Assembly (NCBI GenBank): GCA_002506755.1
Contig: DAYD01000021.1
Location: forward strand, 29,039-93,038
Reading direction: 5' to 3'
Source of the DNA: Euryarchaeota archaeon UBA462
GTDB lineage: Archaea; Thermoplasmatota; Poseidoniia; Poseidoniales; Thalassarchaeaceae
DNA length: 64,000 nt
The translations under genes and the position numbers were made by a program. Below, in pieces: positions 8,100-17,648 of this stretch. Every line of letters starts with the position of its first letter. Position 1 is the stretch's first letter. A model generated the notes under the pieces. That model was not told the DNA's origin and did not search any database. It saw only the letters and a program-made list of their open reading frames with translations.

Positions 8100-11000
8100 A
8101 ATTCCACGTGTCCGAACGACGCTCCATTCTTCTTAAGACCCGTACTTGCCGCCTAATAGATAGGATTGATACCGTGTGGCATGGAGAAGTAAGCTACAAT
8201 AGTCCTAGCATCCTTCAAAAAAGAAGGTCTGCTATCACATTGGCATTCTTCATGGTTTCATCTACGGTCGCCGGTATTATGGCTGGAACCTATGGTGTTT
8301 TAGCGGACTTCACTGACCAAGACAACGACGGTTTGCCCTATGGGATAGAATTTCTGATCAATACACAACCCCAAGACTGGGATACCGATAATGATGGACT
8401 CCCCGATGGATGGGAGTGGCAATACGGGCTAGACCCATTGTCATCAACAGGAGATGATGGGGCAATAGGGGACCCGGATCAAGATGGTTTGACCAACCTG
8501 AATGAATATCTGTACGGCATTCCTTCAGGATGGGATGACCCTTCGACATCGAATCTTCTGGACAATGGGGTTTGGTGGAATGGAACCATTCCCGTATCAA
8601 ATTGGGATGAGGAGAGTGCCATGCAGGTCATCCAAGGGTCGGGTTCGGATGGGGCAGACGAGGATCCCGCCGGGAACATTTGCACAGATACATTCGATAA
8701 TGACCATGACGGTATGGTGGACACTGACGATGACGATTTCGATGGTGATGCAGATTGCTCTTCTAATGATGATGATGGTGACGGTATCATTGATGAAGAT
8801 CCCGATGGTTGGGATACAGATGGTGACGGTATGCCAGATGGGTGGGAGGCTGCTAATGGGTTGGACCCTACCTCTAGCTCAAATCAAGACGGCACATATG
8901 GTGACCCAGATTCGGATGGTCTTGCAAATATCTACGAGTATGTTAATCCGGCTTGGGGGACTCGAAACGGATCTACCTTCCCCCCGACTCAATATTTCAG
9001 ACCCGGTCCAATCAACCAGACTATTACCGAATCGCCATGCAACCCAGTTCTATCCCTAGGGCCGGGAGGTTGTGAAATTTTTACTGCAGAAGTAGACGGA
9101 ATTACCCAGACTGACCCACAGAACAATGACACAGATGGAGACGGACTTAATGATTCATTGGAGGGACTTATTCTACTAACTGATCCAACATCCCCTGATA
9201 CGGATTCCGATGGCATATTGGATGGAGTTGAGGTTAACGGCACGTATGGGGACCCGCCCCAATCATCTGACCCAAGGAACAACAATACTGACGGAGATCA
9301 TTTGGAAGATGGTGAAGAAGACCTTAACGGGAATGGTGTTGTTGATGAGGGGGAGACAGATCCAACAAGGATTGAGGACGATGGGGACTTCGATCAAGAT
9401 GGCTTGCAAAACTGGTTCGAGAACAACTCCTGTACATTTTGGAATATTTCAGACTCCGATGGAGGGGGTATCTCTGATGGCGATGAGAGCTTCCCTCCTC
9501 GATCCGATCCATGTACTTCGATTTTCGAGCAATTCTTCACAATAGTTGATTGGGACCTCAGCAAGGAAACAATATCGCTTAATTCATCAGTTGGGATCGA
9601 TCCAAGCCCTGATTCTTGGAGAGGCCTTGCCCCAAACGCTCACTATCTCTCCCCAAATGGTACGAAAACTCCATTCAGGTACGGCTCATTAGATGGCCTC
9701 TTCATGCAAGGTGTGGATACTCCGCCCCCAGTGGACTCAGATACAATTTTGATCACAAACGGGTCATGGTGCTGGAACGCTACTGTGGGGGCTATCAACG
9801 ATCCCTGGTGTGATGATGACTACCTAGACTCCGATGGAGACGGTCTCGCTGACTGGGAGGAATTGACAGCAACTTGGGGTTTCATCTCGGATCCCACGAT
9901 TGCTGATACAGATGGTGATGGTGTGAATGATCTATCGGAGACACTGAACGGAACGGACCCCCGGGAGCCTTGTCATAACTTGCTGGATACGGATGGCGAC
10001 GGACTAAACAATTATTTCGAAAACACAACCGGATGCGATGTATTTTTCGGATTGGGGGAACTAGGGATAAATGGCGGTAATTTCACCAATGATGTTTGGT
10101 TCACACTTTGGAATTCTGAGGATTCGGATAACGGGGGTGTTAGTGACTTTGAAGAATACCTTGACGGCACAAATCCACAGGATAATCCAGACGACGACAT
10201 TAACCCCCTCGATACCGACGGCGATGGTATACCAGACTTCGTGGAGGATGAATTAGGAACGGACTGGAGAGATCCAGACTCTGACGGGGGAGGAGTACCA
10301 GATGGCGAGGAGTGCCCAGAGGATTTTTGGATTCTAAACTGCGTCGGCTCCCCGGGGGATCCTTTCAATCCAGTAGATGACATTCTAGAAAATTCACTGA
10401 TGTTTACGGCAACGAATACTTCTTCGGGAATGGACCCGACAATCACTCATTATTGGAGGTGGCACACATACGACCTCTATACTGGAGTTTCTTGGGGGGT
10501 TAATAGCTCCTTACAGGGTGATACGATGATCACCCCGGAATTTTCTGCTGACGAAGACGTTGCAGACCAAACACTCTGGAACCATACAGGAACGCTATCT
10601 TGGGAGATATCCTTCGATGAAGCGGGATATATTGGCCCAGGGCAAGAGTTAATCCAGCCACATAATGTTGTGAACTACACTACTTGGACAGACGTTTCGG
10701 CAGGGTTGAATTTCTCCAATTACACAAGAGATGTAATGGTGGACACGGCCGTCATAGAGGCACTTTACGTCAATGCACCAGAAGTAATTTTGGGCACCGA
10801 AATAAGGGATAATAGCACTGCTTTCTCCTCATCCGATTATGGCCTCGATCTGCCTGATATTTTTCTCGAGAACGGAGATTTCGTGGTTAATCTAACACAA
10901 AGAATCCTCGATCAGTCTGGAGCAATTTCGGCGTGGGACAAAGTGACTGCAATTCAAGACTTCATCATAAATGGGAATGATACGATCACTTTCCTAAGAA

Positions 11001-14000
11001 ATCACGATGGTTCCGGAAGGACTGATGGAATTTGGAACGAGAGCGACGTCACACATTGGATACTAAACTCATCCCGGGAGGGTAGTTGCGATGAATTTAC
11101 CAGCGTTTTCGTTACGATGCTTAGGATTGCTGGCATCCCATCCAGAAAAGTGACCGGCTTTTCAGGAGGCACATGGGATGGGAAGGATTTCAATGTCTTC
11201 GGCAAGGACTTCACAAGGTGGGCAGAAGTACACCTCCAAACAAACCAAAATCAAGGAGAATTAGACTTAGGATGGATACCATTCGAAGCTTGTCCTGAAG
11301 CTTCATCGATATCCGTCTCATTGGACTCTTGGGGACCTGAGTCGGTAGAAAGGAACACATCAATTTCCGATCAGATATGGATGGATGGACAGCTTCTTTT
11401 CCTGGATAACTCTTCTGCTGCTGGCAATATCTCGATCTCCCTATACTTGGTCGATCCTTCGCAGGTCGAGCAGGTGCCCGGAAGCGCAGCTATCCCCAAC
11501 CACTTAGTGGCCTCCACGACTACTGACTCGAATGGGTCATTCAACCTAACTGGGCTTCCAGATCAGATTATACAACCGGGCCTAGGGACATTGGTTTTGT
11601 TGACCGAAGAGAAAGGTTACGTCGCTTCTCAAGGAATTTCCCAATTCCTAGACCAATCTATCCTGGCAAATTTTCTGTGGTCAATGAATATTTCAGACGA
11701 TGTGTCTATCTCAATATTCTCCCCAAGTCCGGTTGAGAAACCAATGTTGGGAATTGGCGTTAATTCCACACTATCGGGTTATCTTTCTTGGGCGAGCTCC
11801 CCTGACTTGGATCCTTCACTTGTGGATACTTTACAAGTTATCTTGAATTATTCCTCTGCAATTAATGGCGAGGTGTCAATATCCTCGGATATTTCAGGAG
11901 GGGGATATTTCGAATTCACAGTACCAATAGAAGAGTCAGAGCCTTTGGGGTACATAGGGGCTGCGATCACCTTTTCGGGCTGGCATTTGAATGACCTCAA
12001 CAACGCTTCTAGCCCAGAGTATCACGTTAGACCAACATCATATCAATTCCAATTTAATATTACACTTTCACCGAATATTACTTTGGCAATTGAGGCACAG
12101 GGAGGAAATAATTCCATTCTTGAGATTGACGACAACATCTACCTGAATGGTACTGTATTAAGCCGAGGCCCATCACCTTCGGCACTCAATGGGACAATGA
12201 GTTTGGAAATGAGGAGGCAGGACTTATCAGGACCATTTCAGGAAATTAAATCTTGGTACCTAAATGAATCATCATGGGGCTCATCCCCGGGGAATTTCTC
12301 CATCACATGGTTATTTGCTTCCTCTGAAGTTCCGCTTCCCGCTGGTCCAGTTGAGATAAGAGTAATTTTCGATGCAGATGGAATTAACGCAAATGACCAA
12401 GAAATTTTCACGGACACACATGGAATTCGGAGTATCATCGTCTTTGACTACGAAATCCCAGTCGCTATTAGGGGAAGATCTCACGATACTGATGTTTTCT
12501 TAACAGACCACACTGGATCTGCGTTTGCCTCGTTTGAGGGGGAATACGTGCTAACTTTCGATGGCTCCGCAGTATGGAACACGACAGATCCGGATACAGG
12601 CAGAGTCACTGCGAGCTTTGTCCCTCAGTCTGACATTACGCCCGGGGACTACACTTGGGAACTGACTTTTGGAGGCTCCACATGGTTGTCAACCAATTCT
12701 ACGAGTGAAACAATTAGAGTCAAGGGATTGGCTAATGCCTCAGCCATCTTGGGAGCGGATTGGACTCCGAGAGGGACTACCAATTGGGTGTCAGGATTCG
12801 CAAACGACATGGTGCTGGGAACACCCATTACTGGGAATAACACGTCGGTATCGGCATTCCTCAAAGTTCCCTCGGAGCTACCCCTAACCCCGGGTGGATT
12901 CCCTGCCCCTCCCAGTTTATTTTCGCTCGCGTCAGGATGGGTTGACCCAACAGATGGAAGCTACAATCTCTCGTTCGAGATTCCACCAGGAATTCCCTCT
13001 GATGTTTATGAAGTAGAAATAAGGCTAGACTTTACAGAAAATCCACCGGGAGGAGATCCATTTTACAATCCCGGAGAATATACAATCAAACCAGCGGGAA
13101 TACAAACTGAATTTGTAGTCCAGGCAGATCCCTCAGCAATTATTCTGCTTGCCGGAGAACAACTTACTCTGAATTCTAACGTCACAGACGTTGAGGATAG
13201 CTCAAGACTAATCGAAGGAGCCCAAATTCAATTGTATTTCGACTGGGGGGGCCCACTTGAAGAAATTCTTCAGAGTGGGGTAACGGATGCAAGTGGTGAG
13301 TTCTCATTCGATCCGGTCATTTCTGCAACCACGCCTCCTGGATTTTATGACGTTAGAATAGTCGTACTGGACGATTTAACTGACAATCTATCAGTAGAAA
13401 ACGCAGGCAGATGGTTAGGGAATCATACAACTGTGAACCTAACCGTTCAAGTCGACAGCACTGTTCAGATAAGCTCAATCCCTGCTCAGGTCACCGCTTT
13501 GCAGTCATTCGTAATCGAAGGGACTGTCTTGGATTCTGCGGATTCGAGCAGAGTTATCGAGGGGCCTGTGGGAATCAATGTTTTCTTCCTTGACGAGCCA
13601 GACGAGCTATTAGTGGAAAATCACACCACAAATTCTACAGGGTTTTTCAGTGTATTAGTGCCAACCGACACCCTAGGAAACGGTGTTATCAGAGGGGTCA
13701 GAACCGTGGTCGTGAGCGTCGTAAACGGATCAACACCGTTCTACCTAACCGGCACGGGCGATGCCCCCATTCTGGTTATGGGTGTGTCTCAGTTTGTAGA
13801 CTCAAACCCCTTTATCAACACAATAGTGGAAAGGGGGGATAGCGCAATAATGACTACAAGGCTTGTGGAATTCAGCAATAACGAGGAACCCTTATCCGGA
13901 TTCACAATTCAAGCGAAATTCCACGAAACGTGGCTTAATCCCGACTCCACAGCTACAGATGGAAGCATTGCATTCGAGTTTGAGGTGCCTCACGACCACC

Positions 14001-17000
14001 CCTTGGGCCTGGTCAACGTCACATTTTTCTTCAACGGTTCAGGTGACCTCAATCCTGCAGTCAAGATCCTAAGCACTATTACGATACGATCCTCGACTAC
14101 GATGGTTATCGATCAAATCTCATCCAATCCACTCCCTGGAGAATTCTTCAATGTCACGGGATCTTTGACCTCTAGCAACGGTACAGGTTTAACGGACAGG
14201 TCAGGCAATGCACTGAACCCGTCACTAACATTCACGATCAACGGTGACCCTGACAACTTCACAGTTTCAAATGTGGCATTTGACTCCGATGGCACCTGGG
14301 TAGCACAATTGAGGCTTGACTTGTCCTTTTCCCGAGGGACTCATTTCCTAGGGGTCGAATTTACTCCCTTGGTGAATTATTTCTCTTCTGCATCTGGATC
14401 CGAGATCTTTGATAGCAGAGGTTTCTCCTTACTTACTATTGATAATCCAGATGATCTAGATCCAGACGCTAGGACTGTGAGGGGCGAAGAGTTTGAAATC
14501 AACCTATCTTTGGTGGACAATTCAGGTAATCCGGTCGAATCCGCTACCGTAGTTGTAAAGGTAGACGGAATTACGGCTTGGGGGGGAATTACGGATTCAC
14601 TGGGCAAGGCTTCAGCATCAATACTTGTGAGGGAGGACAGGCCCCCGGGTCCGATATTTGTTAATGCTTCATTTGCTGGGGTTAATGGCTCTACTGGACT
14701 TATTGGGGACGAAACTTGGACAAGAGTAATTGTTCTAGCTCCCAGTGTGCTGGTTCTAGAATCAGCTTCCGTACCCTCGATTGCAGGAAGATCTGTGACT
14801 TTTACCGGATCCTTGCTGGATGAAAGGGGAAGTTCTCTGGAGGCAGAGGGGTCCCCTCTTGGAGGCCTAATCAGACTCAGTATAAATGGCATTGATGTCG
14901 GCCCTTCCTACACCACAGTTTCAAATTCTACTTCCGGAAGATGGGCAATCATATACCAGGTTCCCTCGGATATGTTGTTTGGCACTCACTCTGCTAGAGT
15001 TGACTTCCTCGGGGGCTATTCCTGGGTGGATCCAATGGGTCAGGGCGACTCGATTAATCCCGAGTACTATCTTCCCTCATCCGATACGTTAAGTTTTGAT
15101 GTCACTCAGCCCTCTCAATTGGTAATCTCAACACCTCCTGGAGAGATAGACAGAACTGAAGTTGCATCAATAGAGGGAGTCCTGACGGATGGCGTTGGAA
15201 GGGCGATAGCCGGCAGGGAATTGTCTCTGAAAGTTAGCGATGAGCAGCTAACAACACTGACAACAGAATCCAATGGATCTTTCGTAGGCTATGTGGCTAT
15301 TGCTCCAGACATGCAACTTGGACCATTGTTTATTGAAATCGAGTTCCTTGGGGAAGAATTCATTCTCCCGTCTAACTCAACATTATTTCTGACGGTCTTT
15401 TCTCCTGTCTTCATTTCCATAGAAGAGTCACAACCCGTGGCAGCTGGTGACGATTTCACCATTTCTGGAAGGGTTAAGGACAATCTAGAGGAGGGGTGGC
15501 TAGAAGATCAGACCTTGGAGATCTTCGTTGATGACATTTTAGTCGGAATCACCAGGTCAACCCTAAACGGGTCTTGGTCGCTTCAGTGGACAGTTCCCGA
15601 ATCAATGGAGATTGGCAATCATTCCATTTCAGTTGTTTCCCCGTCTCAGGGTTTCTATCGTCAGGCCAATTCAATATCACAATTCACTGTATCTTATCAC
15701 ACTGAGATTTCTATTCAAGTTGAGCAACTATATTCTACGAGGGGCGGCAATTGGAACCTCAGTGGCAGATTATTCGAGTCAGATACTGGATTTCAATCGG
15801 GTTTGGAAGGAAGGGAAATTTCTGTACTCATGGATGGGAAGTCAGTAGGAGTTGTGACTACAGGTGAAGGTGGACTATTCGATTTCGAACAAAGGGTTCG
15901 ATATTCTCTTAGCAGAGGGGCTCATAATATTTCTTTCCAATTCGGGGGCGAGTTCCTTTACCTCCCATCACAATCGACTCAGACTGTCTTTGCTCTCTCA
16001 GACATAGTGATTGAGGTTCAACCAATAAGCAATACAATCGTGAGGGGTGACCCTTCCGTATCCAATTCCATCTTAATTCAGGGGCTCATTAGGGAAGTAG
16101 GGGGCGATTCCGCTATCTTCGGAAATGTTTCTTTGGAGCTACTCTGGGGAGAATCTCCTCTGCCGATTACGCCCGGTCCTTGGGACAATCCAAACACGAT
16201 GAACTTCCAAATTAGAGCAAAGGCGCAGGAGTATATGAAACCCGGAGTGAACACTGTGACAATATTGGCGCAGGCAGATCAGGGCAGATTCCTGAACGGT
16301 GCCTCAAAGGATGTAGAAATTCTGGTCATGGTGGAAGTAGATTTCGTTCTTTCTGATATAGATCTGTTAGATGGGCAAAGGGTAATCAGAGGGACAGTAA
16401 ATATCACTGCTAAAGATACTGGCGAGCCATTGGAGGGCGTTTCCATGACTGCAGTTCTTCTCAACGGTAGCACGTCTCACTTCTCATTGTCCAAGCTTAC
16501 AGGGGCAGACGGAGTATTCGACTACGAATTCAAGTCTCTTGCTCCGTTACCCCCTCTCTCAGACATCTCATCATGGGGTAGGCTTAGTGTGATGATCGGA
16601 TCTGACTCGGAATTCATTCCATCAAGCAGCCTTGCCCTACTGCCACCGGGTGGTGTTGTTGTTCAATACGAGGATCAAGAACCCAAGTCATTACTTGGAT
16701 CGCTCGGTTATGCTGCGGTTGTGGTTATTGGCATAATAATGGGCGTTGCGCTTGGGGCTATGTTTCTCAATACTAGGAAGAAGACGGCAATAAAGGAGCT
16801 ATCCAACGTCTTCAACCAGACGGCAGAGATGCTTGCTTCAGGTGATGAGTACAGGAAAGCGATCTTCCAATGCTACCAGAACCTATGCTCTGTGTTGATG
16901 AAAAGGGGATTCCTGAGGAGAAATTTCGAAACAGTTAGAGAGTTCGAATCTGCAATTAGGCAGGCCCTTCCAATTAGCGAGGCTTCCCTAGTTTCACTGG

Positions 17001-17155
17001 ATAGAATCTTTGAGGAGGCAAGGTATTCAAGCCATGTTCTTGGTGATTCGCATAGGGATAATTCACAACTTGCCCTATCCCAAGTAATTCAAGAAATCGA
17101 GGGACTAGAGGAAATACCCGTCAGAGGTCCTATTCAGTTTGAGCCCGAGGAGTAA
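8096..17155 (+). CDS. Giant surface protein: thrombospondin-type-3-like Ca-binding repeats, transglutaminase-like domain, Ig-like repeats, TM, DUF4129-like tail
   Basis: 3019-residue predicted surface protein. After a signal segment (about residues 48-67), residues 72-745 hold many Asp-rich DxDxDGxxDxxE motifs of the thrombospondin type 3/calcium-binding kind. Residues about 930-1075 form a transglutaminase/papain-like core. Cys998 lies in GSCDEFTSVFVTMLRIAGIPSR and His1046 in RWAEVHL; the third position is Glu1064 (WIPFEACP), where Asp is usual. A long array of Ig-like/peptidase-regulatory-like domains, rich in N-x-S/T sequons, fills residues 1100-2850. One membrane span (about 2866-2892) is followed by a cytoplasmic domain resembling DUF4129 (FETVREFESAIRQALP). 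Transglutaminase plus DUF4129 is also the layout of bacterial TgpA-like proteins. The TTG start overlaps the upstream stop; an in-frame GTG at 8174 is an alternative closer to the signal peptide. Confidence 0.9.
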   Translation: MKFHVSERRSILLKTRTCRLIDRIDTVWHGEVSYNSPSILQKRRSAITLAFFMVSSTVAGIMAGTYGVLADFTDQDNDGLPYGIEFLINTQPQDWDTDNDGLPDGWEWQYGLDPLSSTGDDGAIGDPDQDGLTNLNEYLYGIPSGWDDPSTSNLLDNGVWWNGTIPVSNWDEESAMQVIQGSGSDGADEDPAGNICTDTFDNDHDGMVDTDDDDFDGDADCSSNDDDGDGIIDEDPDGWDTDGDGMPDGWEAANGLDPTSSSNQDGTYGDPDSDGLANIYEYVNPAWGTRNGSTFPPTQYFRPGPINQTITESPCNPVLSLGPGGCEIFTAEVDGITQTDPQNNDTDGDGLNDSLEGLILLTDPTSPDTDSDGILDGVEVNGTYGDPPQSSDPRNNNTDGDHLEDGEEDLNGNGVVDEGETDPTRIEDDGDFDQDGLQNWFENNSCTFWNISDSDGGGISDGDESFPPRSDPCTSIFEQFFTIVDWDLSKETISLNSSVGIDPSPDSWRGLAPNAHYLSPNGTKTPFRYGSLDGLFMQGVDTPPPVDSDTILITNGSWCWNATVGAINDPWCDDDYLDSDGDGLADWEELTATWGFISDPTIADTDGDGVNDLSETLNGTDPREPCHNLLDTDGDGLNNYFENTTGCDVFFGLGELGINGGNFTNDVWFTLWNSEDSDNGGVSDFEEYLDGTNPQDNPDDDINPLDTDGDGIPDFVEDELGTDWRDPDSDGGGVPDGEECPEDFWILNCVGSPGDPFNPVDDILENSLMFTATNTSSGMDPTITHYWRWHTYDLYTGVSWGVNSSLQGDTMITPEFSADEDVADQTLWNHTGTLSWEISFDEAGYIGPGQELIQPHNVVNYTTWTDVSAGLNFSNYTRDVMVDTAVIEALYVNAPEVILGTEIRDNSTAFSSSDYGLDLPDIFLENGDFVVNLTQRILDQSGAISAWDKVTAIQDFIINGNDTITFLRNHDGSGRTDGIWNESDVTHWILNSSREGSCDEFTSVFVTMLRIAGIPSRKVTGFSGGTWDGKDFNVFGKDFTRWAEVHLQTNQNQGELDLGWIPFEACPEASSISVSLDSWGPESVERNTSISDQIWMDGQLLFLDNSSAAGNISISLYLVDPSQVEQVPGSAAIPNHLVASTTTDSNGSFNLTGLPDQIIQPGLGTLVLLTEEKGYVASQGISQFLDQSILANFLWSMNISDDVSISIFSPSPVEKPMLGIGVNSTLSGYLSWASSPDLDPSLVDTLQVILNYSSAINGEVSISSDISGGGYFEFTVPIEESEPLGYIGAAITFSGWHLNDLNNASSPEYHVRPTSYQFQFNITLSPNITLAIEAQGGNNSILEIDDNIYLNGTVLSRGPSPSALNGTMSLEMRRQDLSGPFQEIKSWYLNESSWGSSPGNFSITWLFASSEVPLPAGPVEIRVIFDADGINANDQEIFTDTHGIRSIIVFDYEIPVAIRGRSHDTDVFLTDHTGSAFASFEGEYVLTFDGSAVWNTTDPDTGRVTASFVPQSDITPGDYTWELTFGGSTWLSTNSTSETIRVKGLANASAILGADWTPRGTTNWVSGFANDMVLGTPITGNNTSVSAFLKVPSELPLTPGGFPAPPSLFSLASGWVDPTDGSYNLSFEIPPGIPSDVYEVEIRLDFTENPPGGDPFYNPGEYTIKPAGIQTEFVVQADPSAIILLAGEQLTLNSNVTDVEDSSRLIEGAQIQLYFDWGGPLEEILQSGVTDASGEFSFDPVISATTPPGFYDVRIVVLDDLTDNLSVENAGRWLGNHTTVNLTVQVDSTVQISSIPAQVTALQSFVIEGTVLDSADSSRVIEGPVGINVFFLDEPDELLVENHTTNSTGFFSVLVPTDTLGNGVIRGVRTVVVSVVNGSTPFYLTGTGDAPILVMGVSQFVDSNPFINTIVERGDSAIMTTRLVEFSNNEEPLSGFTIQAKFHETWLNPDSTATDGSIAFEFEVPHDHPLGLVNVTFFFNGSGDLNPAVKILSTITIRSSTTMVIDQISSNPLPGEFFNVTGSLTSSNGTGLTDRSGNALNPSLTFTINGDPDNFTVSNVAFDSDGTWVAQLRLDLSFSRGTHFLGVEFTPLVNYFSSASGSEIFDSRGFSLLTIDNPDDLDPDARTVRGEEFEINLSLVDNSGNPVESATVVVKVDGITAWGGITDSLGKASASILVREDRPPGPIFVNASFAGVNGSTGLIGDETWTRVIVLAPSVLVLESASVPSIAGRSVTFTGSLLDERGSSLEAEGSPLGGLIRLSINGIDVGPSYTTVSNSTSGRWAIIYQVPSDMLFGTHSARVDFLGGYSWVDPMGQGDSINPEYYLPSSDTLSFDVTQPSQLVISTPPGEIDRTEVASIEGVLTDGVGRAIAGRELSLKVSDEQLTTLTTESNGSFVGYVAIAPDMQLGPLFIEIEFLGEEFILPSNSTLFLTVFSPVFISIEESQPVAAGDDFTISGRVKDNLEEGWLEDQTLEIFVDDILVGITRSTLNGSWSLQWTVPESMEIGNHSISVVSPSQGFYRQANSISQFTVSYHTEISIQVEQLYSTRGGNWNLSGRLFESDTGFQSGLEGREISVLMDGKSVGVVTTGEGGLFDFEQRVRYSLSRGAHNISFQFGGEFLYLPSQSTQTVFALSDIVIEVQPISNTIVRGDPSVSNSILIQGLIREVGGDSAIFGNVSLELLWGESPLPITPGPWDNPNTMNFQIRAKAQEYMKPGVNTVTILAQADQGRFLNGASKDVEILVMVEVDFVLSDIDLLDGQRVIRGTVNITAKDTGEPLEGVSMTAVLLNGSTSHFSLSKLTGADGVFDYEFKSLAPLPPLSDISSWGRLSVMIGSDSEFIPSSSLALLPPGGVVVQYEDQEPKSLLGSLGYAAVVVIGIIMGVALGAMFLNTRKKTAIKELSNVFNQTAEMLASGDEYRKAIFQCYQNLCSVLMKRGFLRRNFETVREFESAIRQALPISEASLVSLDRIFEEARYSSHVLGDSHRDNSQLALSQVIQEIEGLEEIPVRGPIQFEPEE

Positions 17156-17626
17156 TTAGCCCAACCTGAGTATGAGGCACTCATCCTCCCAAATCGCGCT
17201 AACCAAGCTCTTGCCATCGGGTACCCTAAAAGTTCGCATCATGCCCCCGAACCTTTCTGGAGAAATTATGCGTACTAGTTCCGTAGACTCTTCTCTTCCG
17301 ATTTCCAAAACTACCCCTTCCCTATCGGCTATTGAAATTGGCATCCTAATCAGAGGATCAGACCACTCCCCACCGAATTCTGATAAGAAATCCCCCAGTG
17401 TGGATACAGTTTTTCTCAGTTCCCTTGATTCTAAGTTAGATAGCATCTGATTATGCCTATTCTTAATCTCTTCAAGTTGAGGCACCGCCTTCAGAAAATT
17501 CTGGTGCATGGACTCGGCATCGGTATCTAGTCCAATTTTCAAGTCATCAAAGCCATGTATCGTCTCCAGAGAGTTTTCATCTGATTCGAGGTGAACTCTT
17601 GTCCATTCCACAAACGTCCCACTCAA
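17156..17626 (-). CDS. Hypothetical protein downstream of the XPD-like helicase
   Basis: About 157 residues, not recognised. The N-terminal half is polar and probably helical, with possible coiled-coil around the segment QLEEIKNRHNQMLSNLES. The C-terminal half looks like a small beta domain (VVLEIGREESTELVRI, MMRTFRVPDG). The frame is open to 17776, but that would overlap the helicase gene by 128 nt. TTG at 17626 or GTG at 17611 would start just after the helicase stop at 17649 and is preferred. The gene is co-directional with the helicase and probably co-transcribed. It converges with the giant surface protein gene, with stop codons practically abutting at 17155/17156. Confidence 0.6.
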   Translation of the reverse strand: MSGTFVEWTRVHLESDENSLETIHGFDDLKIGLDTDAESMHQNFLKAVPQLEEIKNRHNQMLSNLESRELRKTVSTLGDFLSEFGGEWSDPLIRMPISIADREGVVLEIGREESTELVRIISPERFGGMMRTFRVPDGKSLVSAIWEDECLILRLG

Positions 17627-17648
17627 TCGACCCGAATGAACCCATTGC

